Origin: Micromonospora sp. Llam0
GTDB taxonomy: Bacteria > Actinomycetota > Actinomycetes > Mycobacteriales > Micromonosporaceae
Direction of reading: 5' to 3'
Assembly: GCF_003751085.1 (NCBI RefSeq)
Contig: NZ_RJJY01000001.1
Location: 558,001 to 622,000, forward strand
Length of the DNA stretch: 64,000 nt
The position numbers and the translations under genes are program-made. Position 1 is the stretch's first letter, and the number at the start of each line of letters is the position of its first letter. Shown here piece by piece: positions 37,465-44,675 of the stretch. Under the pieces are notes generated by a model that saw only the letters and a list, made by a program, of their open reading frames with translations, ran no database searches and had not been told where the DNA came from.

Positions 37465-37758
37465 ATGTTCACCGGAACCGCCATCTTCGACATGCTGCTG
37501 CCCGGCGACTCCCAGTCGCTGAAGGCGAAACGTTCCTACGTACGCCCGATCGTCGCCGCATTGCGCCGATTCGAGGTCTCCGCCGCCGAGGTCGGCGCGC
37601 TCGACCGGCACGGCCGGGCGGAGATCGCGGTGGCCGTGGTCGCGGCCGACGCGGCGCATGTACGCGAGGTACTGGACAACTGCGAACGGACGGTGGCCGG
37701 TCGGCCCGAGATCGAGCTGCTCTCCGTCCGGCGCCGGCTCTACGGCGCAGACGACTGA
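37465..37758 (+). CDS. DUF503 family protein (YlxP-like)
   Basis: 97 residues. MFTGTAIFDMLLPGDSQSLKAKRSYVRPIVAALRRFEVSAAEVG is the DUF503 pattern, and the family is regularly found between infB and rbfA. Its role in ribosome biogenesis is suspected from this position only. I chose the ATG at 37465, where similarity begins; the frame opens at 37423, inside the linker after the hairpin. GGGACG precedes it. Confidence 0.88.
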   Translation: MFTGTAIFDMLLPGDSQSLKAKRSYVRPIVAALRRFEVSAAEVGALDRHGRAEIAVAVVAADAAHVREVLDNCERTVAGRPEIELLSVRRRLYGADD

Positions 37759-37858
37759 TCCTTGACACGGACCGGTCCGGCACGGATGCGCACCGACCGG
37801 TCCGGCGTACGGCGCACAGGTAGGGTCGACACGTTGACCGGACACCGCGGAGGTAGAG

Positions 37859-38392
37859 ATGACGGACCCGGCGCGGGTGCGCAGGCACGCGGAGCGCGTG
37901 CGCGAGCTGGTGGCTTCGGTAGTGCGTACCCAGATCAAGGACCCCAGACTCGGCATGATCACCATCACCGACGCGCGGATCACCGCTGATCTGCGCGACG
38001 CGACGGTCTTCTACACGGTCCTCGGTGACGCCGCCGCCCAGGCCGGCACCAGGGCGGCGTTGGACAGCGCGAACGGGCTGCTGCGCAGCACGGTCGGCAA
38101 GGCGCTCGGGCTGCGCCACTCACCGACGCTCACCTTCGTCCTCGACGACGTGCAGGAGCACGCCAAGCACATCGACGATCTGCTCGCTGCGGCCCGCAGC
38201 GCCGACGCCGAGGTGCAGCGGCTGGCGGCGAACGCCGAGTACGCCGGTGACGCCCAGCCGTACCGGGCCGAGTCGGATGACGACGAGGACGCAGCGGACG
38301 ACGAGGACGCGCCGGACGGGGCCCCGAGGGGCGCGGCGACCGCCGACGCAGCCGGGTCCGGCCAGCCCTACCCGGACGGGCGACCCCGATGA
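37859..38392 (+). CDS. rbfA: 30S ribosome-binding factor A
   Basis: 177 residues. RbfA acts in late 30S maturation and cold adaptation. The KH-like domain spans about 1-115: RHAERVRELVASVVRTQIKDPRLGMITITDARITADLRDATVFYTVLG and LGLRHSPTLTFVLDDVQEHAKHIDDLL. The last ~45 residues are acidic and disordered (ESDDDEDAADDEDAPDG). CGGAGGTAGAG precedes the ATG. Its stop overlaps the next start (ATGA). Confidence 0.95.
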   Translation: MTDPARVRRHAERVRELVASVVRTQIKDPRLGMITITDARITADLRDATVFYTVLGDAAAQAGTRAALDSANGLLRSTVGKALGLRHSPTLTFVLDDVQEHAKHIDDLLAAARSADAEVQRLAANAEYAGDAQPYRAESDDDEDAADDEDAPDGAPRGAATADAAGSGQPYPDGRPR

Positions 38393-39426
38393 TCAGCGTT
38401 CCGTCCCCGGCCGGCCCGCCGATCGCCGATCAGGCGGCCGGGCCGACCGGGGACGAGTGGGCGGCGGCGGTCGCCGCGGTCCGGGCGGTCCCGCCGGGCG
38501 GACGGGTCCTGCTGCTGTGCCACGTCAACCCCGACGGTGACGCGCTCGGCAGCATGCTCGGCTTCGGGCTGGGCCTGACCCGGCTCGGCCGCTGCACGGT
38601 GCAGGCCGCGTTTCCCGGCAACCAGGAGTTGCCGCCCTCCCTGCGCGGAATGCCCGGCTCCCACCTGCTGGTCCAGCCGGACGAGGCGTGGGCCGATCCG
38701 GATCTGGCGCTCTGCTTCGACGTGGCGAGCGCGTCCCGGCTGAACACCCTCGCCGATCGGATGACGGCCCGGACGGCGATCGTGGTCGACCACCACGCCT
38801 CCAACACCCGGTTCGGCGGTATCCATCTGGTGGACCCGACCGCGGCGGCCACCTCGGTGGTGGTCGACCAACTGCTCGGCCGGCTCGGCGTACCGTTGGA
38901 CCGGGAGATCGCCGAGTGTCTCTACATCGCGCTGATCACCGACACCGGGTCGTTCCGGTTCGACATGACCACCCCGGCGGTGCACCAGTTCGCCGCCCGG
39001 TTGCTGGCCACCGGCATCAGCCCGGCCGAGGTCTCCCGGCGGGTCTTCGACAGCCGACCGTTCGGGGCGGTCCAGCTCTTCGGCGCGGTGCTGCAACGTA
39101 GCGTCCTGGAGCCGGCGGCAGCCGGCGGCCAGGGTCTCGTCTGGACCCATGCCACCCTGGCCGATCTGGAACGTTACGACCAGCCGCCGTACGTGCTGGA
39201 GGCGTTGATCGATTCGGTCCGGTGCACGGTCGAGGCGGATGTGAGCTGCGTGCTCAAGCAGGTGAGCGAGACCGGATGGGCGGTCTCGATGCGTAGTAAG
39301 GGCGGCGTCGACGTGAGTGCGGTGGCGGTGGCGCTCGGCGGCGGTGGGCATCGGCTCGCCGCCGGCTTCACCGGCGTCGGTAGCGCCGACGAGGTCATCG
39401 CCGCCATCCGCGCCCAGCTTGGCTGA
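38389..39426 (+). CDS. nrnA: DHH-DHHA1 phosphoesterase (NrnA-type oligoribonuclease/pAp phosphatase)
   Basis: 345 residues. Motifs: HVNPDGDALGSMLGF (motif I), CFDVAS (II), VVDHHASN (III, DHH) and the DHHA1 substrate loop GGGGHRLAAG near the C-terminus. NrnA-like enzymes degrade short RNAs and dephosphorylate pAp; the mycobacterial homologue also cleaves cyclic dinucleotides, so this enzyme could hydrolyse c-di-AMP products (family knowledge, not shown here). It overlaps rbfA by four bases (ATGA). Confidence 0.92.
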   Translation: MISVPSPAGPPIADQAAGPTGDEWAAAVAAVRAVPPGGRVLLLCHVNPDGDALGSMLGFGLGLTRLGRCTVQAAFPGNQELPPSLRGMPGSHLLVQPDEAWADPDLALCFDVASASRLNTLADRMTARTAIVVDHHASNTRFGGIHLVDPTAAATSVVVDQLLGRLGVPLDREIAECLYIALITDTGSFRFDMTTPAVHQFAARLLATGISPAEVSRRVFDSRPFGAVQLFGAVLQRSVLEPAAAGGQGLVWTHATLADLERYDQPPYVLEALIDSVRCTVEADVSCVLKQVSETGWAVSMRSKGGVDVSAVAVALGGGGHRLAAGFTGVGSADEVIAAIRAQLG

Positions 39427-39547
39427 GTGACCCCGACCGCTGACCCGGGCGCGGGCCGGTGTCCACGTTTGCCGGGTCGCGCCGACCGGGCCCCGGCTGC
39501 CCACACAGACACTTCACTCGTCGTCACCGACCAGGGACAATCGGGTG

Positions 39548-39955
39548 ATGGAGCAGTCGTCTGAGCTCACCGCAGAGGTGCCGCGGGCCTGGGACCGACC
39601 GATCGTCTCGATCCCGGTCATTGCCGTACTGTCGCTGGTGGGCGGGCAGTTGCCGTCGTTCTCGACGGCGGCGAACCTGTACACCATCGGCACCGGCGGG
39701 GCGCTGATCTGGTTCGGTCTGTCGCACCGGGTGCCCCGGCGGCCGACCCCACGTCGACTCGGTGACGGTGCGGTGTGGTGGATCGTGCCGGTCGCGATGT
39801 TCACCGTCGTCGAGGGCGCCACGTTCGCGATGGGCTCGACCGACGATTTCCCGACCTTCTCCAAGCTGGCCGATCCGGTGCTGGACGGGCAGGCGGCCCG
39901 GTCGGCGGCGTACTTCGGCTGGCTGGCCGCGTTCTGGGTGCTGGTGCGGCGATGA
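39548..39955 (+). CDS. small membrane protein, unknown
   Basis: 135 residues with four probable membrane helices (about 18-36, 40-58, 74-92 and 115-133). Between them lie short charged loops (HRVPRRPTPRRLGDG, STDDFPTFSKLADPV). No catalytic motif is seen. ATG at 39548 follows a GTG in frame at 39545. It overlaps the next small membrane gene by four bases (ATGA), so the two are probably partners. The conserved position before the MATE gene is typical for relatives of this organism (inference). Confidence 0.75.
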   Translation: MEQSSELTAEVPRAWDRPIVSIPVIAVLSLVGGQLPSFSTAANLYTIGTGGALIWFGLSHRVPRRPTPRRLGDGAVWWIVPVAMFTVVEGATFAMGSTDDFPTFSKLADPVLDGQAARSAAYFGWLAAFWVLVRR

Positions 39956-40170
39956 GCGCCACCCGGGCGGCGGTGATCGGCGGTTTCGTCGTCGCGCTGG
40001 CGTTGTTCGGGCTGCTGGAGGTGCTCGCCCGGCGGCCGGGCTCGCGGATTCCGACGTTCGGTGACGTCTGCGCGTACGTGATGCAGTACGAGGTGGGCAG
40101 GGTGCCGGTGGGCCGGATCGGGGTCTTCGGATTCTGGTGGTGGGTCGGCTGGCACTTCTTCGCGCGGTGA
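39952..40170 (+). CDS. DUF6186-like small membrane protein
   Basis: 72 residues: one helix at about 9-26 (VIGGFVVALALFGLLEVLA), a basic loop (RRPGSRIPTFGDVCAYVMQYEVGRVPVGR) and a Trp-rich second helix FGFWWWVGWHFF at the C-terminus. The FWWW-GWH-F pattern fits the small DUF6186 family. The ATG overlaps the preceding stop. Function unknown. Confidence 0.75.
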   Translation: MSATRAAVIGGFVVALALFGLLEVLARRPGSRIPTFGDVCAYVMQYEVGRVPVGRIGVFGFWWWVGWHFFAR

Positions 40171-40356
40171 TCGAGATGATCGAATGTATCATTCTCGCAT
40201 TGTGGGAACAGTGCGCAGGATGTGGACCTGAACGATAATTTGGGTGTGGTGCGGGCCACACCTGCCCGCCGCCTGTCCGCCTGGTCGCGGCCCCGGTGAT
40301 CCCGGAGGTGCCGTCGTCGGCAATCCGGTGTCAACCTGTGGGAAGGTCGTGGCGTC

Positions 40357-40446
40357 ATGCCCAGCAAGCCCAAGCCCGAATCCGTCAACGAAGCGCGCGA
40401 GCAGGCCCGCCGGGCATTGCAGATGTCGATGGACACCCGCCAGTAA
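40357..40446 (+). CDS. 29-residue small ORF
   Basis: ATG at 40357 codes MPSKPKPESVNEAREQARRA then LQMSMDTRQ and stops at TAA. The middle is a charged amphipathic helix. GGAAGG lies 10-16 bases upstream. The GC3 pattern is coding-like and the reading is not antisense to anything. It is too short for a family call; a conserved actinobacterial microprotein is possible. Confidence 0.4.
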   Translation: MPSKPKPESVNEAREQARRALQMSMDTRQ

Positions 40447-40532
40447 CGTCTGTGGGTCGCGTCCGGCCGCGCCGTCGCACGAATCGCGCGGCCTGGGTCG
40501 GTGTCGTCCGTCGCATCGGTGTGCGGTGATCC

Positions 40533-40553
40533 GCCTAGGTAAGTGATCTAGGC
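40533..40553. promoter_or_regulatory. inverted repeat upstream of the MATE gene
   Basis: GCCTAG (40533-40538) and CTAGGC (40548-40553) are separated by nine bases, 41 bases before the MATE start. The spacing fits binding of a dimeric regulator. CTAG is rare in high-GC genomes, so the double occurrence is notable. Confidence 0.35.
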
Positions 40554-40593
40554 AATAGCGCTCCTTACCAATCGGCTGTCACGCTGTACGTCG

Positions 40594-41994
40594 ATGGCCA
40601 CCTCCGGCACCGCGCCACCGTCTCCACCGCCAGGCTCGGCGTCCGAACCAGGCTCGGCGTCCGAACCAGGCCCGGGAGCCGAACCACGGTCGGCCTCCAC
40701 CCGACGGATCGTGCGCCTGGCACTGCCCGCCTTTGTGGTGCTGGCGGCCGAGCCGATCTACGTCCTCGTCGACACCGCCGTCGTCGGCCGCCTCGGGCCG
40801 GTGGCCCTCGCCGCCGTCGCGGTGGGTGGCACGGTGATGTCGGTGGCCGCCTGGCTCGGCACCGTCGCGGCGTACGGCACCACCGGCCGCGCCGCCCGCC
40901 GTTACGGCGCCGGTGACCGCACCGCCGCGCTGGCCGAGGGGGTCCAGGCGTCCTGGCTCGGAGTGTGCGCCGGACTGCTGCTCGCCGTGGCGCTGCAGAT
41001 CCTGGCCGGTCCGATCACCGCTGGGCTCGCCGGGGCGCACGGCTCGGTCGCCGACGCCGCCGAGCAGTGGCTGCGGATCGCCGCCTGGGGCGCGCCGGGT
41101 CTGCTGCTGGCCGCCGCCGGCAACGGCTGGATGCGCGGTGTGCAGGAGACCCGCCGTCCGGTGCGGTACGTGCTGGCGGCGAACGTCGTCTCCGCCGTGC
41201 TCTGCCCGGTGCTGGTCTACCCGCTGGGACTGGGGCTGACCGGGTCTGCGGTGGCCAACGTCGTCGCGCAGACCCTGGGCGGTCTGCTCTTCGTCCGGGC
41301 GCTGGCGACGGCCGGGGCACCGCTGCGCCCCCGGCCGCACCTCCTGCTGACCCACCTCACCGTCGGACGTGACCTGCTGATCCGAGGCGCCGCGTTCCAG
41401 GTGAGCTTCCTGTCCGCCACCGCGGTCGCGGCCCGGTACGGCACCGTCCAGGTCGGCGCCCACCAGATCGCCATCCAGCTGTGGTTCTTCACCGCGCTGG
41501 CGATGGACGCGCTGGCGATCGCCGGGCAGTCGCTGGTCGGCGCGGCGTTGGGCGCCGGTGACGCGGCGGGCGCCCGGCTGCTCGCCCGCCGGCTGGTGCT
41601 GTTCGGCCTCCTCGCCGGCGTCGGATTCGCGGCACTGTTCACCGTCGGCGCTCCGGTGATTCCCGGCTGGTTCAGCCCCGACCCCGGGGTGCACGACCAG
41701 GCGATGGTCATCTGGCCGTGGTTCGTGGCGTTGCAGCCGGTGGCCGGGGTGGTCTTCGCTCTTGACGGAGTCTTCATCGGGGCGGGTGATCTGCGTTACC
41801 TGCGTAACCTCACGATCGGTGGCGCGTTCGGTGGATTCCTGCCGGTCATCTGGGCCGGCTACCTGCTCGACCTCGGCCTCGCCGGCATCTGGGCCGGGCT
41901 GGCGGTGTTCATGCTGGTCCGGCTGGTCGGGCTGGTCCACCGGCTGAGGTCGCCGCGGTGGACGGTACTCGGCGTGCCGGCCGGCCGGACCTGA
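40594..41994 (+). CDS. MATE-family (DinF-type) multidrug efflux protein
   Basis: 466 residues with about twelve membrane helices from residue 38 on. Family features include LALPAFVVLAAEPIYVLVDTAVVGRLGPVALAAVAVGG in the N-lobe and AGNGWMRGVQETRRPVRYVL. It exchanges Na+ or H+ for organic cations or peptides. The first ~35 residues are disordered and include an 18-base tandem repeat (PGSASE PGSASE). Many actinomycetes carry a dinF-like MATE gene just before truB. It ends 38 bases before the truB GTG. Confidence 0.92.
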   Translation: MATSGTAPPSPPPGSASEPGSASEPGPGAEPRSASTRRIVRLALPAFVVLAAEPIYVLVDTAVVGRLGPVALAAVAVGGTVMSVAAWLGTVAAYGTTGRAARRYGAGDRTAALAEGVQASWLGVCAGLLLAVALQILAGPITAGLAGAHGSVADAAEQWLRIAAWGAPGLLLAAAGNGWMRGVQETRRPVRYVLAANVVSAVLCPVLVYPLGLGLTGSAVANVVAQTLGGLLFVRALATAGAPLRPRPHLLLTHLTVGRDLLIRGAAFQVSFLSATAVAARYGTVQVGAHQIAIQLWFFTALAMDALAIAGQSLVGAALGAGDAAGARLLARRLVLFGLLAGVGFAALFTVGAPVIPGWFSPDPGVHDQAMVIWPWFVALQPVAGVVFALDGVFIGAGDLRYLRNLTIGGAFGGFLPVIWAGYLLDLGLAGIWAGLAVFMLVRLVGLVHRLRSPRWTVLGVPAGRT

Positions 41995-42032
41995 TCGCCA
42001 CGGCGCATCGGGATCTGGCAGGCTTGGCAGTC

Positions 42033-42917
42033 GTGAGTACGCACGGACTGATCGTGGTCGACAAGCCGGCCGGGATGACCTCGCACGACGTCGTCGCCCG
42101 GATCCGACGGCTGGCCGGCACCCGGCGGGTGGGCCACGGCGGCACCCTGGACCCGATGGCGACCGGCGTGCTGGTGGTCGCGGTGAACCGGGCCACCCGG
42201 CTGCTCACCTACGTGATCGGCGTCGGAAAGACCTACACGGCGACCATCCGGCTCGGCGTGTCGACGGTGACCGACGACGCCGAGGGGGAGGTCACCGGCC
42301 GGTCACCGGTGGACGGTGTCACCGAGGAGCGGATCCGGGCCGGGCTGTCCGCGCTGACCGGGGAGATCGACCAGGTGCCCAGCGCGGTCAGCGCTATCAA
42401 GATCAACGGACAGCGGGCGTACCGGCGGGTCCGCTCCGGTGAGCAGGTCGAGCTGGCCGCCCGCCGGGTGACCATCTCCCGCCTCGACCCGGTCGCCGTC
42501 CACCCGCCGACCGACGGCAGCGTCGACGTCGACGTCGAGGTGTCCTGCTCGTCCGGCACGTACATCCGGGCCATCGCCCGGGACCTGGGGGCCGCGCTCG
42601 GCGTCGGCGGGCACCTCACCGCGCTGCGCCGGACCGCGGTCGGTGGGTTCACCGCGGCCGAAGCCGCGACCCTGGCCGAGCTTGAGGACCGGGCACCGGA
42701 CGTGGTGCAGTTGCCCATGGCGACCGCCGCCAGCCGCTTCCTCACCGGCCGCGAGGTCGGCGCGGAGGAGGCGCGGGTGCTCGGCCACGGCGGCCCGATC
42801 GCACCGGTCGGGCGACCCGGGCCGTACGCGGTCTACGCCCGGGACGGCGAACTGCTCGCGGTGGTGTCGGAACGTGACGGCCGGGCCCGGGCGGAGATCG
42901 TGCTCGCGCCCGCGTGA
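42033..42917 (+). CDS. truB: tRNA pseudouridine(55) synthase
   Basis: 294 residues. It makes pseudouridine 55 in the T-loop of tRNAs. Signature GHGGTLDPMATGVL carries the catalytic Asp, with GLIVVDKPAGMTSHDVV at the N-terminus, ALTGEIDQVPSAVSAIKINGQRAY, and the C-terminal PUA-like part. The GTG at 42033 starts the conserved sequence; the frame opens at 41958 within the MATE end. The stop overlaps a GTG, but the next gene starts later. Confidence 0.95.
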   Translation: MSTHGLIVVDKPAGMTSHDVVARIRRLAGTRRVGHGGTLDPMATGVLVVAVNRATRLLTYVIGVGKTYTATIRLGVSTVTDDAEGEVTGRSPVDGVTEERIRAGLSALTGEIDQVPSAVSAIKINGQRAYRRVRSGEQVELAARRVTISRLDPVAVHPPTDGSVDVDVEVSCSSGTYIRAIARDLGAALGVGGHLTALRRTAVGGFTAAEAATLAELEDRAPDVVQLPMATAASRFLTGREVGAEEARVLGHGGPIAPVGRPGPYAVYARDGELLAVVSERDGRARAEIVLAPA

Positions 42918-42979
42918 CAGCATCGAACCCGGCCGGTCACCCGGTTGGGCAAACCTTGGCGGCACAGGCGGGAGGCATC

Positions 42980-43942
42980 ATGCAGCGGTGGCGGGGAGTC
43001 GAGGCGGCCAGTGGCGGCTGGGGCCGCGCGGTGGTCACCATCGGGGTGTTCGACGGCATCCACCGCGGGCATCAGGCAACCATCGGGCACGCCGTCAAGC
43101 GGGCCCGTGACCTCGGTATCCAGTCTGTGGTGGTGACCTTCGACCCGCATCCGGCGGAGGTGGTGCGGCCCGGTAGCCATCCGGCGGTACTCAGCGGCCC
43201 GGCCCGCAAGGCCGAGCTGATCGAAGCGCTCGGCGTGGACGTGCTCTGCGTACTGCCGTTCACCGTCGAGTTCTCCCGGCTGACCGCCGAGCAGTTCGTC
43301 CACGACCTGCTGGTCGAGCATCTGCACGCCGCCGTGGTGGTGGTGGGGGAGAACTTCCGGTTCGGGCACCGGGCCACCGGGGACGTCGCGCTGCTGGCGC
43401 GGCTCGGTCGCCGGTTCGGGTTCGCCGTGGAGGACGCCAGCCTGGTCACCGACAGCGGCACGGTCTTCTCGTCGACGTACATCCGGTCCTGTATCGACGC
43501 CGGGGACGTGACCGCCGCCGCCGCCGCGCTCGGCCGGCCGCACCGGCTCGAAGGGGTGGTGGTCCGCGGCGACCGGCGTGGCCGGGAGATCGGCTTCCCC
43601 ACCGCGAACCTGCTCACCCCGCGGTACGCGGCGGTGCCGGCGGACGGCATCTACGCGGCCCGGCTGGTGCGCTCGGACGGCCCGGTCCGCCCGGACGGGC
43701 TCAGCGGAGGAGGCCCCGGGCTGCCGGCTGCGGCGTCCATCGGCACCAACCCCACCTTCGCCGGCCGTGACCGCCGGGTGGAGGCGTACGTCCTCGACTT
43801 CGACCGGGACATCTACGGAGAGCAGGTGGCGATCGACTTCGTCGCCCGGTTGCGGGAGACCCGCCGCTTCGACGGGGTCGGTCCGTTGGTCACTCAGATG
43901 AACGAGGACGTCGCTCAGGTCCGGACGGTGCTCGGGGTCTGA
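42980..43942 (+). CDS. ribF: bifunctional riboflavin kinase/FAD synthetase
   Basis: 320 residues. The N-terminal FMN adenylyltransferase half shows VVTIGVFDGIHRGHQ (nucleotide-binding HxGH-like) and VVTFDPHPAEVVRPG; STYIRSCIDAGD links to the riboflavin kinase half with GREIGFPTANLLTP and the C-terminal YGEQVAIDFVARLRETRRFDG. The ATG at 42980 is chosen because GGGAGG lies right before it and MQRWRG is the usual N-terminus; a GTG at 42914 overlapping the truB stop would add 22 unlike residues. Confidence 0.95.
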   Translation: MQRWRGVEAASGGWGRAVVTIGVFDGIHRGHQATIGHAVKRARDLGIQSVVVTFDPHPAEVVRPGSHPAVLSGPARKAELIEALGVDVLCVLPFTVEFSRLTAEQFVHDLLVEHLHAAVVVVGENFRFGHRATGDVALLARLGRRFGFAVEDASLVTDSGTVFSSTYIRSCIDAGDVTAAAAALGRPHRLEGVVVRGDRRGREIGFPTANLLTPRYAAVPADGIYAARLVRSDGPVRPDGLSGGGPGLPAAASIGTNPTFAGRDRRVEAYVLDFDRDIYGEQVAIDFVARLRETRRFDGVGPLVTQMNEDVAQVRTVLGV

Positions 43943-44080
43943 CCGAGCCGGGGAGTGGGGCCCGGCGCGGGCCGCCGAGCGGGGCCTGACCCGGCGTCGG
44001 CGACCCCGGTGGGCAGCGGCGATCCGACGCACCGTGGCCTTGCCGGCCACCGTTCCGGCCGGCTGGTAGCCTGAACGCAG

Positions 44081-44146
44081 CGTCGGACCACCGACGATTC
44101 GTCTCGCCTGCCTGCACGACGCCGCGGGTGCGAGGCGAGGGACGAC
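44081..44146 (+). promoter_or_regulatory. structured leader of rpsO
   Basis: Two successive hairpins can be drawn before rpsO: CGTCGG-ACCA-CCGACG (44081-44096, perfect) and a longer imperfect one with TCGTCTCGCCTGC (44099-44111) against GCGAGGCGAGGGACGA (44130-44145). S15 is known to control its own mRNA through leader structures in several phyla, so an autoregulatory element is possible. Confidence 0.35.
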
Positions 44147-44168
44147 CCCACACAGATTCAGGGAGACC

Positions 44169-44438
44169 ATGGCGCTCGACCAGGAAGCCAAGCGCAAGAT
44201 CCGCGAAGAGTACGCCACCGCCGACGCGGACACCGGTTCGCCGGAGGTCCAGGTCGCGGTGCTCACCAAGCGGATCGCCGACCTCACCGGGCACCTCAAG
44301 GTGCACAAGCAAGACCACCACAGCCGTCGTGGTCTGCTGTTGCTGGTCGGCCGGCGCCGCCGGCTGCTCAACTACCTGCAGAAGAAGGACATCAACCGCT
44401 ACCGGTCGCTCATCGAGCGGCTCGGCCTGCGGCGGTGA
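44169..44438 (+). CDS. rpsO: 30S ribosomal protein S15
   Basis: 89 residues, the standard length. It binds the 16S rRNA central domain early in assembly. [48 protein letters not shown] with the conserved [12 protein letters not shown] is diagnostic. AGGGAGACC precedes the ATG. A very strong hairpin overlaps the stop codon (44434-44487) before pnp, as in the classical rpsO-pnp arrangement. Confidence 0.98.
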   Translation: MALDQEAKRKIREEYATADADTGSPEVQVAVLTKRIADLTGHLKVHKQDHHSRRGLLLLVGRRRRLLNYLQKKDINRYRSLIERLGLRR

Positions 44439-44487
44439 CGTAGCGGCGCGGCGGGGGCCGTCCGCGGCCCCGCCGCGCCGCGTCACC
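44434..44487 (+). terminator. rpsO-pnp intergenic hairpin
   Basis: CGGCGCGGCGGGG (44444-44456) pairs perfectly with CCCCGCCGCGCCG (44468-44480). It is extended outward by GGTGACG/CGTCACC (44434-44440, 44481-44487) across a three-base bulge, so the rpsO stop lies within the stem. It may terminate, or be the RNase-processed structure used for PNPase autocontrol in other bacteria. Confidence 0.65.
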
Positions 44488-44675
44488 ACCATTCGACACC
44501 GGGCACCACGACCCACCCGTCGAAGGGAGCCGGTCAACGTACCGGTCCTCGGTAGTGGCCCCCGGGCCAGCCGGCCATCAGGCCGGCTCCCCCGGGCGCT
44601 TCGATCGATGACCGGCCGGTTGGGCAGCTCCCCGAGGTCGTGGCCCCACGACGCGTAAAGGAGCGCGACCCGACC

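Larger units (their letters stand above)
40171..40593. other. 423-bp stretch with a small ORF and regulatory repeats
   Basis: Apart from the 29-codon ORF at 40357-40446 and the inverted repeat at 40533-40553, I see a GATAAT hexamer near 40233 that could be a -10 box for the small ORF, and a weak GAGATGAT/ATCATTCTC hairpin near 40176-40199. No longer coding frame looks real. Confidence 0.4.

Noticed and set aside
42914..42979. GTG at 42914 as the ribF start, overlapping the truB stop
   Set aside because: The extra 22 residues are unlike the family and a good ribosome site lies directly before the ATG at 42980.
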